Shown here one piece after another: positions 1 through 9,029 of a DNA stretch of 64,000 nt (its first letter is position 1; the number at the start of each line of letters is the position of its first letter). The notes beneath the pieces were generated by a model. The model made no database searches, had not been told where the DNA came from, and worked only from the letters and a program-made list of their open reading frames with translations. Position numbers and translations under genes: made by a program. The stretch comes from Gemmatimonadota bacterium (GTDB lineage Bacteria; Latescibacterota; UBA2968; UBA8231). The DNA is taken from contig JABJJN010000040.1 of assembly GCA_018660835.1 (NCBI GenBank), forward strand, positions 1 through 64,000, given 5' to 3'.

Positions 1-1
1 A

Positions 2-838
2 CTGATCCAGCATGCCCGCTACTTTGTGTGGTTGGCGCGATGGCGTGGTGTGAGCGACCAACTCGAAGCGGGCAACTATCGGCTCACGGGCACTGCCTCA
101 ACGGGACAACTACTCGACACTCTGCTCGAAGCGCCACTGGAGATGGTTCGCGTCACCATCCCCGAGGGCCTCACTCGTCACGAGATCGCATCGATTTTGC
201 AGGCGGCAGAACTCGCCGACTCGAGCCGCTTCATCGCCGCCACCAATGACGACAGTCTCATCGCGCAACTCGGTGTCCCCGCCAGTTCTCTGGAAGGCTA
301 TCTGTTTCCCGAGACCTATTTTCTGCCACCGGATATCGATGAGAAGCAGATCGCTCGACTCATGGTTGCGGAGTTTTTCAAGGTCTTCAGCGATGCGCAT
401 TTCGCTCGCCTTGAGTCCATTCAGCTGACGCTGCATGAAGCGGTGACACTGGCATCCATCGTGGAACGCGAAGCCGTCGCTGCTGAGGAGCGACCGACGA
501 TTGCCGCCGTCTTCCTGCGCCGACTGGGGCTGAAGCGACGACTCGAGTCCTGTGCGACCGTCGAATTTGCCCTGGGTGTGCATAAGAAGCGACTTACCAA
601 CGCCGACCTGTGGGTCGTGAGCCCATACAATACATACAGGCACAGTGGACTTCCCCCTGGCCCCATCGGTAGCCCCGGACGTGCCTCGATTGAGGCATCT
701 CTGCATCCGGTGCCAACGGAGTATCTCTACTTCGTCGCCCGCGGCGATGGCACCCACCAATTCAGTCGCACAAATCGTGAGCACGAGGCAGCCAAACGCG
801 CCATCCGCCTTGCGGAGCGTCGCAGTCGCCTCAATTAA
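2..838 (+). CDS. mltG: Endolytic murein transglycosylase MltG, 5' end missing
   Basis: MltG (YceG family) cleaves nascent peptidoglycan glycan strands at the inner membrane and helps set strand length. The reading frame is open to the window edge, and the residues before the first in-frame GTG (position 26) still fit the family, so the N-terminal part including the expected membrane anchor lies outside. Visible family marks are the 'PEG.T..EIA' stretch, 'LEGYLFPETY', the 'LASIVERE' segment carrying the expected catalytic Glu, and the C-terminal 'SPYNTYRHSGLPPGPIGSPG' block. It ends 19 bases before the helicase gene on the same strand. Family identity is firm; the true start cannot be seen. 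Confidence 0.93.
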   Translation: MIQHARYFVWLARWRGVSDQLEAGNYRLTGTASTGQLLDTLLEAPLEMVRVTIPEGLTRHEIASILQAAELADSSRFIAATNDDSLIAQLGVPASSLEGYLFPETYFLPPDIDEKQIARLMVAEFFKVFSDAHFARLESIQLTLHEAVTLASIVEREAVAAEERPTIAAVFLRRLGLKRRLESCATVEFALGVHKKRLTNADLWVVSPYNTYRHSGLPPGPIGSPGRASIEASLHPVPTEYLYFVARGDGTHQFSRTNREHEAAKRAIRLAERRSRLN

Positions 839-857
839 AAAGGAAAAGCTTTAGCAT

Positions 858-3221
858 TTGTACAGCCTCGAAGACCTGAACCCGGAACAACGCATCGCCG
901 CCGAGACCACCGAGGGGCCCTTGCTCATCCTCGCCGGTGCCGGATCTGGCAAGACACGTGTGCTCACCTATCGCATTGCGCACATGATCGATGCCCTCAA
1001 TGTCGCCCCCTGGAACATCCTTGCCGTCACCTTCACCAATAAGGCGGCGGGTGAGATGCGGCAACGGGTTGTCGATCTGGTAGGCCCCGTCGCCGAGCGT
1101 ATCTGGATTGGCACGTTCCACTCTGTCTGTGCCAGGCTGCTGCGTTATGAAGCGGAGGCCTTCGGGCTGCATCGAGACTTCACGATCTATGATGAAGAAG
1201 ATCGACGTGCCCTCGTGCGGCGAATCCTCAACGCGCGCGATCTGTCGGACCAGGATTACCCGCCCAGGGCTGTCGCGGGACAGATCAGTCGCGCCAAGAA
1301 TATGATGATCGATGTCGAGACCTATGCACGACAATCCGGTGCCGACCCACATAAGCGACAGATCGCCGACGTCTATGCGGACTATGAAAAAGGCTTGCGT
1401 GCCAACAAGGCCCTCGATTTCGATGATCTGATCGTCGAACCTGTGCGCGCCCTGCGTCGCTGTCCTGAGATTCTGGAGAAGTATCGACAGCGCTTCAAAT
1501 ATGTCCTCATCGACGAATATCAGGATACAAATCGCCCGCAATATCTGCTCACTCGTCTACTGGCTGAGGAGCATCGCAACATCTGCGTCGTCGGCGATGA
1601 TGATCAGTCCATTTACCAATTTCGCGGCGCCGATCTGCGCAACATTCTCGATTTCGAGAAAGACTATACCGAGACAGCCATCGTCCGTCTCGAGCAGAAC
1701 TATCGTTCCACCGCACGTATTCTGGCTGCTGCCAATGCGGTGATCGGCAACAATCTTGATCGCAAGGGCAAGAAACTCTGGACCGCTGATGCCGACGGCG
1801 ACATGATCAACTACGCCGAATGCGGCGACGATCGCGGCGAAGCGCGACATGTGGTAACGAAGATCGAGGCCCTGTGCCGTGATGAAGGCTACAGTCGCGG
1901 GGAGGCGGCCATCCTCTATCGCACCAATGCACAGTCACGCCAACTCGAAGAGGAACTGCGTCGCGGCGGCATTCCGTACACCATCATTGGGGGTCTTCGT
2001 TTCTATGAGCGGCGTGAGATCAAGGACGTGTTGGCCTATCTCCGTCTGCTGGTAAATCCCGATGACGATGTCAGCCTGCTGCGCGTCTTGAATGTGCCAA
2101 AGCGAGGCATTGGCAATACGACGATCGAGCGCCTCGTGAGTTACGGCCGGCAACAGCAACGGCAACTACTCGACGTGATTGTGCACGAACGTGAACAGGT
2201 GCAGGGACTCGGGGCACGGGCCATGAAGAGTCTCGGTGAATTTGCCGAGATCATGGAGGCGCTTCTTGGTGCAGCGGCACCTGGTGTGATGCTCCTGCCA
2301 GAATTGGTGGAAGAGGTCCTCGAGAAAAGCGGCTACCTGGAGGCGTTGCGTACCGAGGCGACGCCGGAAGCAGAAGCACGTGAAGAGAATCTCGGTGAAC
2401 TCGTGTCGAGCATTGCCGAATACGCCTCTGAACATGGGGCCGATGATGAGGATGCGGGGCTGAGTGCCTTCCTCGAAGAGGTCTCCCTCATGACCTCAGA
2501 GGATGAGGTCGATGCAGAGGGACGTGGACAGACATTGACGCTCATGACCCTACATGCCGCCAAGGGTCTGGAGTTCCCCGTGATCGCGATCTGCGGCCTC
2601 GAAGAAGAGTTGTTCCCCACCCTTCGTTCCATCGACGAGAGCAAGACCAATCCAGGCGCGATCGAGGAGGAAAGGCGATTGTTCTACGTCGGCATCACAC
2701 GGGCGCAGAAGCACCTGCTCCTGGCCAGTGCGAGTTCGCGTTATGTCTTTGGCCAGAGTCGGATGATGGAGCCCTCGCGGTTTGTCGCGGAGATCCCCGA
2801 GCATCTGGTGAAGGTGACGCAGGTCGAATCACGCACACCCTCCTGGGGCACGCCACCGGGTGCAGCACGCCGGCAACGGTGGTCTTCAGGTGACGGGAAA
2901 TCTTCCGGGGGCGGATCTTCCAAGTCCGGATCTTCCTCGTCAGGATCATCCTCGTCGTCCCGGGCAAAACATCTTTCCACGGCCGGTTACAATGCACCTG
3001 CAGCGAAGGCACCGGCCGGCGTTCATTATGAAATGGATGAAGGCAGCGCCCCGGACAGCAATGATCCCCTCGCCGTGGGACGTTGGGTCAAACATCCAAA
3101 TTTCGGCCGCGGCATGATCACCGAACGCGAGGGCACGGGCGAGGACACGAAGATCACCGTTCGTTTCGGTAGTATGAGCAAACGAATTCTCGTCGCCTAT
3201 GCTCAACTCGAGCCTGCCTAG
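858..3221 (+). CDS. pcrA: ATP-dependent 3'-5' DNA helicase, PcrA/UvrD type
   Basis: Superfamily 1A helicase of 787 residues acting in repair and replication restart. The Walker A motif GAGSGKT lies at residues 27-33, the DEYQDTN box near residue 219, and the late motifs 'TLHAAKGLEF' and 'RRLFYVGITRA' follow. Residues about 675-706 are a Ser/Gly-rich linker built from near-repeated GGATCTTCC-like codon blocks. The last 50 residues ('VKHPNFGRG...') match the Tudor-like tail through which PcrA/UvrD contacts RNA polymerase. The start is TTG at 858, chosen because the AAGGAAAAG ribosome site sits just upstream and the protein then begins 'LNPEQRIAA' as expected. The family is certain; PcrA versus UvrD naming is a convention. 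Confidence 0.95.
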   Translation: MYSLEDLNPEQRIAAETTEGPLLILAGAGSGKTRVLTYRIAHMIDALNVAPWNILAVTFTNKAAGEMRQRVVDLVGPVAERIWIGTFHSVCARLLRYEAEAFGLHRDFTIYDEEDRRALVRRILNARDLSDQDYPPRAVAGQISRAKNMMIDVETYARQSGADPHKRQIADVYADYEKGLRANKALDFDDLIVEPVRALRRCPEILEKYRQRFKYVLIDEYQDTNRPQYLLTRLLAEEHRNICVVGDDDQSIYQFRGADLRNILDFEKDYTETAIVRLEQNYRSTARILAAANAVIGNNLDRKGKKLWTADADGDMINYAECGDDRGEARHVVTKIEALCRDEGYSRGEAAILYRTNAQSRQLEEELRRGGIPYTIIGGLRFYERREIKDVLAYLRLLVNPDDDVSLLRVLNVPKRGIGNTTIERLVSYGRQQQRQLLDVIVHEREQVQGLGARAMKSLGEFAEIMEALLGAAAPGVMLLPELVEEVLEKSGYLEALRTEATPEAEAREENLGELVSSIAEYASEHGADDEDAGLSAFLEEVSLMTSEDEVDAEGRGQTLTLMTLHAAKGLEFPVIAICGLEEELFPTLRSIDESKTNPGAIEEERRLFYVGITRAQKHLLLASASSRYVFGQSRMMEPSRFVAEIPEHLVKVTQVESRTPSWGTPPGAARRQRWSSGDGKSSGGGSSKSGSSSSGSSSSSRAKHLSTAGYNAPAAKAPAGVHYEMDEGSAPDSNDPLAVGRWVKHPNFGRGMITEREGTGEDTKITVRFGSMSKRILVAYAQLEPA

Positions 3222-3330
3222 AGCCTCTCAATCCGGCCAATGCAGTTCCCGTAAGTCGTGATGGGAGTGGGACTTGCGATAGTTCCGGCATTCGAGTATT
3301 TTCGCTCACCAGCGCAACCGATCCGCTTGC

Positions 3331-3423
3331 CGATTCCAATCGATTCCAATCGACCGATTTCCAACCGACCTACTCGCGGATTCCCGATCCCGCAAAGACG
3401 CTGATTCCCTATCCCGTAGAGAC
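3331..3423. repeat. Short direct repeats upstream of mtaB
   Basis: The 220-base gap between the helicase and mtaB contains a 10-bp unit (CGATTCCAAT) in two exact tandem copies at 3331-3350, then a 21-bp unit at 3379-3399 and 3403-3423 with three mismatches, spaced 24 bp apart. I see no hairpin terminator or convincing promoter in the gap. The repeats may be slippage products; a regulatory role is not shown. Confidence 0.6.
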
Positions 3424-3441
3424 ACCGGCTACCTCCGACCT

Positions 3442-4896
3442 ATGCCTGACGCACAGATTCCACTCGAGCCTGAATCCGGTGCCCCACCGCAACGTGTGGC
3501 GATTCGGAACATTGGCTGCAAGCTCAATCTCTATGAGAGTGAGGCATTACGTGCCGGTTTTCACGAGGCGGGTTTTGATGTCGTTGACTTCGCGGATGAA
3601 GCCGACATCTACGTCGTCAACACGTGTACCGTCACGGGCGCCGGTGACGCCGATTCCCGCCGTGCCGTGCGGCAAGCAACGCGCGCGGGTAGCAATGCAC
3701 TCGTCGTCGCCACAGGTTGTTATGCGCAGCGACGCCCTGAAGAACTCACGGACGCCGGCGCCGGTCTCATCGTCGCCAATGGTGACAAGGCACAACTCGT
3801 GCAAGCCGTCACGCAGCGTCTGTCAGGACAACAGGAAACAGATCTGACCCCGAGAGGTCGTCCGAAGACGGAGACCTTTCTGCAGATCGGTGGGCTCGTT
3901 GCAGGTGGCCGCACGCGTGGCACACTGCAGATTCAAGATGGCTGTGACGAGCACTGTACGTACTGCATCATCCCCCAGGTGCGCGGCGTCAGCGTCAGTC
4001 GCCCAGCGGCCCAGATCCTGTCACAGGCAAAACGCATGGTGGACGGGGGTTACGTCGAGTTGTGCCTCACCGGTGTGCATACGGGTAGTTTCGGGCATGA
4101 TCAGCAACAGCCCGATGGTCTGGTGGATCTACTGGAAGCACTGGATCAAATCGACGGCCTACAGCGAATTCGACTCAACTCCATTGAGCCCAATTTTGTC
4201 ACCGATGCTCTCATCGACTTTGCCAGCACCTCTTCGCATCTGTGTCGTCACTTCCATATTCCCTTGCAGAGTGGCGACAACGACGTCCTGCGCCGCATGG
4301 GTCGGCGTTATGATCGACAGCACTATGCCGATCGAATTCAGCGCCTCGCGGTCGCCGCACCCGGTGCCTGCATTGGCGCCGATGTGATGGTCGGTTTCCC
4401 CGGTGAGACAGAGGCACAATTTCAGAACACCTATGACTTGCTCGACGGCCTGCCCATGGCCTACCTGCACGCGTTCTCCTATTCCCTGCGTGAAGGAACG
4501 CCGGCACAGCGTCTTCCTGATCATGCGCCGCGACAGGTAAAGTCAGCACGCGCGCGCCGCTTGATCGAGTGGAGTCAGCAGCGACGTCTCACATTTCATG
4601 AAGGTTTTGTTGGTGAACAGGTGGAAGTATTGATCGAAGAAGCAAGACGAGCAGATGGCAGTGGTCTCGCAACGGGGACGACGGACAATTACATCCGTGT
4701 TCTGATTGAGGATGGTGGCAGTCTGCACCAACCCCAAGTGCGCCCGCACCAATTGCTCAACGTCGTCATCGATCGCGCCCGTGAAGACGTGACCTTTGCC
4801 TCCGTCCTTGCGCCCACGCCTGACCCTTCATTGCTGGCCATCGAGTTCCCTGTCACCTCGCAAGCCATAGCCGACTCGATGGAACTGTCACAATGA
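3442..4896 (+). CDS. mtaB: tRNA (t6A37-C2)-methylthiotransferase MtaB
   Basis: Radical SAM enzyme of 484 residues that converts t6A to ms2t6A at position 37 of ANN-decoding tRNAs. The N-terminal methylthiotransferase domain carries the auxiliary-cluster cysteines C26 ('NIGCKLN'), C62 ('NTCTVT') and C93 ('GCYAQ'); the radical SAM cluster is C168-x3-C172-x2-C175. A TRAM-like segment closes the protein. The 'GCKLN' and 'NTCTVTG' forms are those of MtaB rather than MiaB or RimO. The ATG at 3442 gives a normal length for the family. Its stop overlaps the start of miaB by 4 bases (ATGA), so the two tRNA-37 methylthiotransferases are translationally coupled. Confidence 0.95.
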   Translation: MPDAQIPLEPESGAPPQRVAIRNIGCKLNLYESEALRAGFHEAGFDVVDFADEADIYVVNTCTVTGAGDADSRRAVRQATRAGSNALVVATGCYAQRRPEELTDAGAGLIVANGDKAQLVQAVTQRLSGQQETDLTPRGRPKTETFLQIGGLVAGGRTRGTLQIQDGCDEHCTYCIIPQVRGVSVSRPAAQILSQAKRMVDGGYVELCLTGVHTGSFGHDQQQPDGLVDLLEALDQIDGLQRIRLNSIEPNFVTDALIDFASTSSHLCRHFHIPLQSGDNDVLRRMGRRYDRQHYADRIQRLAVAAPGACIGADVMVGFPGETEAQFQNTYDLLDGLPMAYLHAFSYSLREGTPAQRLPDHAPRQVKSARARRLIEWSQQRRLTFHEGFVGEQVEVLIEEARRADGSGLATGTTDNYIRVLIEDGGSLHQPQVRPHQLLNVVIDRAREDVTFASVLAPTPDPSLLAIEFPVTSQAIADSMELSQ

Positions 4897-6305
4897 CTGA
4901 CTCTGCCGCAACGACCGAGTTACCACAACTCGAATTGCTGGAATCCTGCGACGCGCTGCCCACTGCCGCTAAGGCGCGGACAGCACCCAACCATCATCGC
5001 CCCGTCTACATCGAGACGTATGGCTGCCAGATGAATGTCGCGGACACGGAAGTTGTTGCCAGCATCCTCAGCGATGCGGGATACCGAATCGTAGATAGTC
5101 CCGAAGAAGCGAAGATCATTCTGATCAACACCTGCGCCGTGCGTGAGAACGCCGAAGAACGGGTCATCGGTCGTGTCGGTCAGTTGCACGGTTTGCGGCG
5201 CACCCAGCCCGATCTGACCATCGGCGTCCTTGGTTGTATGGCACAACATCTGACGGACACCTTGCCGCAGCGCGCCCCCTTCGTCGATCTCGTCGCGGGA
5301 CCCGATGCGTATCAACGCCTGCCGGAGCTGCTGGCGCAGACGGCAGACGAAACACTCCTGGATACGCGCCTGAGTCGGACGGAAAATTACGTTGGCATCG
5401 ATCCGGCTCGCAAAGATGGCACCAACGCCTGGGTCACGATCATTCGCGGCTGCGACAAATTCTGCACCTTCTGCGTCGTCCCGTATGTGCGCGGACGTGA
5501 GCGCAGTGTCCCCTCCGACGAGATCCTGCGTCAGGTGCGCGATCTTGCGCGCGCAGGTTTTCGCGAGGTGACCCTCCTGGGCCAGACGGTAAACTCCTAT
5601 GACGATGGCCAACGAGATTTCGCCCGCCTTCTGGATGAAGTCGCCGAGATCGACGGCGTCGACCGCATCCGCTTCACCTCGCCCTACCCTGCGGACTTCA
5701 ATGAGGCGACGATCGACGCCATTGCCCGACTGCCGCAAGTCTGTCCATCACTGCACTTGCCCGTGCAGTCCGCATCAGAAGAACAACTGGAGATCATGCG
5801 CCGGGGCTACACGATCGCCGAGTATCGCGATCTGGTCGTGCGCCTGCGTGAAGCGATCCCTGACCTGGCCCTGACGACGGACATCATCGTCGGCTTCAGC
5901 GGCGAAAGTGACGACGATTTCCAGAAGACCGTCGACCTGATGGAGGAGATTCGTTTCGACAGTGCCTTCATGTTCCGCTATTCGGAACGCTCGGGCACCT
6001 TCGCCCACAAGAACATGCCAGACGATGTCCCCGATGACGTGAAGGCGGCACGCCTGCATCAGATCATTGAATTGCAGGAGGGCATTTCCGCTCAGATGAA
6101 CCAACAGTGGATTGGCCGCACCGTCGAAGTACTTGTCGAGGGCAAGAGTCGTCGTCCCGGCCCCGATGGGCAGCCAACCTTCTTTGGACGTTCACCGCAG
6201 GGTAAGGTGACGATCATCCGTGAACCGGCGCAGATGAATGATCTCGTGCAGGTACGTATCGATCGCGTCACGTCGCACACACTGTACGGAACGTCTGAAC
6301 TCTAG
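4893..6305 (+). CDS. miaB: tRNA-2-methylthio-N6-dimethylallyladenosine synthase MiaB
   Basis: Radical SAM methylthiotransferase of 470 residues making ms2i6A37 in tRNAs that read UNN codons. Auxiliary-cluster cysteines are C45 ('ETYGCQMN'), C81 ('NTCAVRENAE') and C115 ('GCMAQ'); the SAM cluster is C187-x3-C191-x2-C194 followed by 'VVPYVRGRE', the classic MiaB signature, and a C-terminal TRAM domain follows. The N-terminus has about 35 extra residues before the first conserved strand. The start overlaps mtaB by 4 bases. The stop overlaps the stop of the opposing gene at 6302 by 3 bases, leaving no room for a terminator between them. Confidence 0.96.
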   Translation: MTDSAATTELPQLELLESCDALPTAAKARTAPNHHRPVYIETYGCQMNVADTEVVASILSDAGYRIVDSPEEAKIILINTCAVRENAEERVIGRVGQLHGLRRTQPDLTIGVLGCMAQHLTDTLPQRAPFVDLVAGPDAYQRLPELLAQTADETLLDTRLSRTENYVGIDPARKDGTNAWVTIIRGCDKFCTFCVVPYVRGRERSVPSDEILRQVRDLARAGFREVTLLGQTVNSYDDGQRDFARLLDEVAEIDGVDRIRFTSPYPADFNEATIDAIARLPQVCPSLHLPVQSASEEQLEIMRRGYTIAEYRDLVVRLREAIPDLALTTDIIVGFSGESDDDFQKTVDLMEEIRFDSAFMFRYSERSGTFAHKNMPDDVPDDVKAARLHQIIELQEGISAQMNQQWIGRTVEVLVEGKSRRPGPDGQPTFFGRSPQGKVTIIREPAQMNDLVQVRIDRVTSHTLYGTSEL

Positions 6306-8215
6306 GGCTCTGCAGAACCCAACGTAGTCGCCGCTGCAATCTTCAGATGCTGGCGCACATCTGCTTCGCCTGACCACCGCCCACCGCCGGGCCAGAAAAC
6401 GGTCACGCGAACACGCTTGGCATCGCCTGTGCCAAAGTGCAGGCGGTGATCATCCTGTGACAGATAACCTGTCCCAGCCCTGACTTCACGAGTCATCTGC
6501 TTGCCATCTGGCAGGCTCACCACGACACGTGCACCGATGGCGCTCGTGTTCAGCCCTGTACCAACCAACGTAACCGTCAACCACCCCGCCTCGACGCCTT
6601 CGTTGCGCAGAAGACTCGGCACATCGTCGAGATTCACGATCACCGCATCGACATCGCCATCCTCATCCAGGTCACCGAAGGCGGCGCCACGACTTACGGC
6701 TTCGACTTGCAGGGCAGGACCGCTGAACTTGGAGACATCGCGCAGGTAGCCAAGCTCATTGCGAAAGATCTGATTGCGCTGTCTGTAGGTGGTTCCAATG
6801 CCGGCCGCGTCGACCTGCGGATAGACGTGGCCATTTGCCAGGAACAGATCCAGATCCGCATCGTGATCAAAGTCGACCAATCCTGTCCCCCAACCGAGGG
6901 TCGCCAGGGTCTGCCGTCCGAGATCAGAATCGAAGGCGGTCTCGCGAAACAGCAGAGCCTCTTCCTGCTGACGATACAGGGAGACGTGATCGTGAGAAAA
7001 ATTGCTCACCAGTAGATCGGTGCGGCCATCTGCGTCGATGTCGCCTATGCTGATCCCCATGCCTGCCTGCCGACGTCCATCCGCTGACACAGCAACACCC
7101 GCCTCGTCGCCCATCTGCTGCAGGAGGCCGGGCCAACCGACCACCTCAGAGCGCTGTCGTTCAGATCGCTGATTGCGATAGAGAAAATTCGGCGTCGCAT
7201 CGTTGGCGACATACAGATCCGCATCGCCATCTTCATCCAGATCTCCGGCGACAGCACCCAGCCCAAAGGCAGGCACGTGATCTTCGAGACCCGCCGCCAG
7301 CGACACGTCAGCAAAGAGCTGTCGTCGATCATCTGGCGCTGGATCATCTCGCGATGGATCATCTAACGATCGACCACCTGGCGGTGGATCCCCTTGGGTG
7401 TATTCGAAGAGTCTGTCCGGCGCCGCCCGCATACCCGCAGGACCGCAGAAAGCGGCGATACCGCGCCAGGAGCAGAGAGGTTCGTCGGCAAGCACTGAGT
7501 CCTGGGGGCGATCGACATATTGGGCAAGATAGAGGTCGACATCGCCATCCAGATCATAGTCAGCGGCGGCGATGCCCGTACTCCACCGATGATCCTGGGC
7601 ACCACCAGCCAGTGGCAGCGACTCGAAGGTGCCATCGCCGCGATTGCGCAGTAGTGTGTTGGGGCCCCAGGCAGTCAGATAGATGTCAGGCCATTGATCG
7701 CCGTCGACATCCCAGACGGCGACACCCATTCCCCAGCCCGCCACGGCAACACCCGCTTCAGCACTCACATCTGTGAAGTGTCCATCGCCATCATTGCGAT
7801 AGAGCATCGCCGTGGTACCCTGCACGGCCGCTCCCTGGCCAACCTCACCTGCGCTCGAGCCAGCGTCATCTGCGCCCGGGCCACCGTCACTTGCTCCCGG
7901 GCCGCCATTGACGAGGAACAGATCCCGGTCGCCATCGCCATCGTAGTCGAGGATGGCAACACCACCGGTATTGGCCTCAAGGATGTCTGTCTTGTCTGAT
8001 CCCCCGGCACGCACGATGCCGTCCACACCGGACTCGAGGGCAATGTCGACAAAGACGGGCCACGACGGGATGGGCGAGGATGGTTCGGATGTGCAGGCAG
8101 CGCCGATACCCAGACTGAGACCCAAACAGCCTCGCACCAGGATAGTAAGGGCCCGGCAAGGCAGCAGTCGCCAGATTCGCCTCGACCTGTTACAGGTCCA
8201 GATCATCCAGTCCAT
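6302..8215 (-). CDS. FG-GAP/VCBS repeat protein with C-terminal ASPIC/UnbV domain
   Basis: Probable exported protein of 637 residues. A basic N-terminus and a hydrophobic run end near a Cys ('GIGAAC'), which may be a weak lipobox. At least seven Asp-rich calcium-binding loops of the D-x-D-x-D-G type follow, each before a 'DLYL/DLFL' strand, which together form a beta-propeller. The last roughly 100 residues carry the ASPIC/UnbV module ('GARV.V', 'TGYLSQDD', 'FWPGG'). Low-complexity inserts rich in Gly/Asp and Asp/Pro (about 7825-7910 and 7335-7395) look like small internal duplications. The function of such proteins is unknown; surface carbohydrate or ion binding is usually guessed. Its start lies 26 bases inside the nuclease gene, so it is probably last in that operon. 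Confidence 0.85.
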   Translation of the reverse strand: MDWMIWTCNRSRRIWRLLPCRALTILVRGCLGLSLGIGAACTSEPSSPIPSWPVFVDIALESGVDGIVRAGGSDKTDILEANTGGVAILDYDGDGDRDLFLVNGGPGASDGGPGADDAGSSAGEVGQGAAVQGTTAMLYRNDGDGHFTDVSAEAGVAVAGWGMGVAVWDVDGDQWPDIYLTAWGPNTLLRNRGDGTFESLPLAGGAQDHRWSTGIAAADYDLDGDVDLYLAQYVDRPQDSVLADEPLCSWRGIAAFCGPAGMRAAPDRLFEYTQGDPPPGGRSLDDPSRDDPAPDDRRQLFADVSLAAGLEDHVPAFGLGAVAGDLDEDGDADLYVANDATPNFLYRNQRSERQRSEVVGWPGLLQQMGDEAGVAVSADGRRQAGMGISIGDIDADGRTDLLVSNFSHDHVSLYRQQEEALLFRETAFDSDLGRQTLATLGWGTGLVDFDHDADLDLFLANGHVYPQVDAAGIGTTYRQRNQIFRNELGYLRDVSKFSGPALQVEAVSRGAAFGDLDEDGDVDAVIVNLDDVPSLLRNEGVEAGWLTVTLVGTGLNTSAIGARVVVSLPDGKQMTREVRAGTGYLSQDDHRLHFGTGDAKRVRVTVFWPGGGRWSGEADVRQHLKIAAATTLGSAEP

Positions 8216-9029
8216 CGAGATTCTTCATCATCTCCTCGACGTCGGGTAACATCTCAGGTTCCATCTCGCCGCCCGCTTCCTGGCCACGCTCACAGTAAGA
8301 GCGGTAGGGGCAGTGGCGACACTCCCCCTCGTTCGGCGTATGCACGAAGACGGCCTCCTGATCACACTCGATCAGCCCCTTCATCTCAGCGATCACCGTC
8401 GTGAGCCGACGCCGCCCTTCCTCGTGCATCTGATCATCATACGGCAGCCGCACCGGCTGTTGTGCATCGCGAGCATGCCAATAGGTCAGTTGTACTTGTG
8501 TGGCCTCTACCTTCGGCGACTTTGCCGGCTGCTGTAGCTGTCCGCCACGCTCGGTGGCCACAAACTGATAGACAACACTCTGCCAGGTCCTGGCGAGTTG
8601 CTCGTCGGCTCTCGGTGTGCCCGTCTTCCAATCGAAGATGATCACTCTCCCATCCTCTTCGATGGCAAGATGGTCAAACTTTGCCACCACCGTCACACCC
8701 TCTATGGTGACGGCCAATTCAACTTCCGTATACTGGGCCTGTGGCGCCGCCGGCATTTGTGTGCGTGCGTGATCAAGGAAACTGTGCCACCAGTTTCTCA
8801 AGATTTCGTCGTCACTTGCCTCCACCATGGGCGTCACGTCCATGCCCAGTGATTGCTGTTGGATCAGCAGATGGAAGTGCTCGCCACGACGCATGGCCTG
8901 CTCGAAATCCAACTCAGAGGAGGTCAGAGGCGCGGGCCAATCGAGGCCACGAACGTAGCGTAGATAGTAGCGTCGTGGACACCGTTGATAGGTATCGATG
9001 GCGCTCTGACTCAGGGTCAGGTCCATCAC
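8190..9029 (-). CDS. Stand-alone PD-(D/E)XK nuclease, RecB/Cas4-like, with Fe-S cysteines
   Basis: A 279-residue protein of the RecB/AddB/Cas4 nuclease family. Nuclease marks are a 'GEHFH' His segment (49-53), Asp119 in 'KFDH' and the core 'FDWKTG' with D133 and K135. Four cysteines, C17 ('RCPRRY') and C237, C240, C246 ('CRHCPYRSYC'), sit exactly where Cas4 and AddB hold a [4Fe-4S] cluster that clamps the nuclease domain. The C-terminus is an acidic tail. It overlaps the helicase gene upstream by 4 bases (ATGA). Cas4 is unlikely because no CRISPR genes are near; a nuclease subunit of a RecBCD/AddAB-like complex fits the neighbours better. This role is inference. Confidence 0.88.
   Translation of the reverse strand: MMDLTLSQSAIDTYQRCPRRYYLRYVRGLDWPAPLTSSELDFEQAMRRGEHFHLLIQQQSLGMDVTPMVEASDDEILRNWWHSFLDHARTQMPAAPQAQYTEVELAVTIEGVTVVAKFDHLAIEEDGRVIIFDWKTGTPRADEQLARTWQSVVYQFVATERGGQLQQPAKSPKVEATQVQLTYWHARDAQQPVRLPYDDQMHEEGRRRLTTVIAEMKGLIECDQEAVFVHTPNEGECRHCPYRSYCERGQEAGGEMEPEMLPDVEEMMKNLDGLDDLDL

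Noticed and set aside
4920-5738. 272-codon frame opposite miaB
   Set aside because: miaB is unmistakable on the + strand with all six cluster cysteines; the antisense frame has no recognisable feature.
8190-9029. Cas4 of a CRISPR system
   Set aside because: No cas1, cas2, other cas genes or repeat-spacer array is present; the neighbours are helicases.
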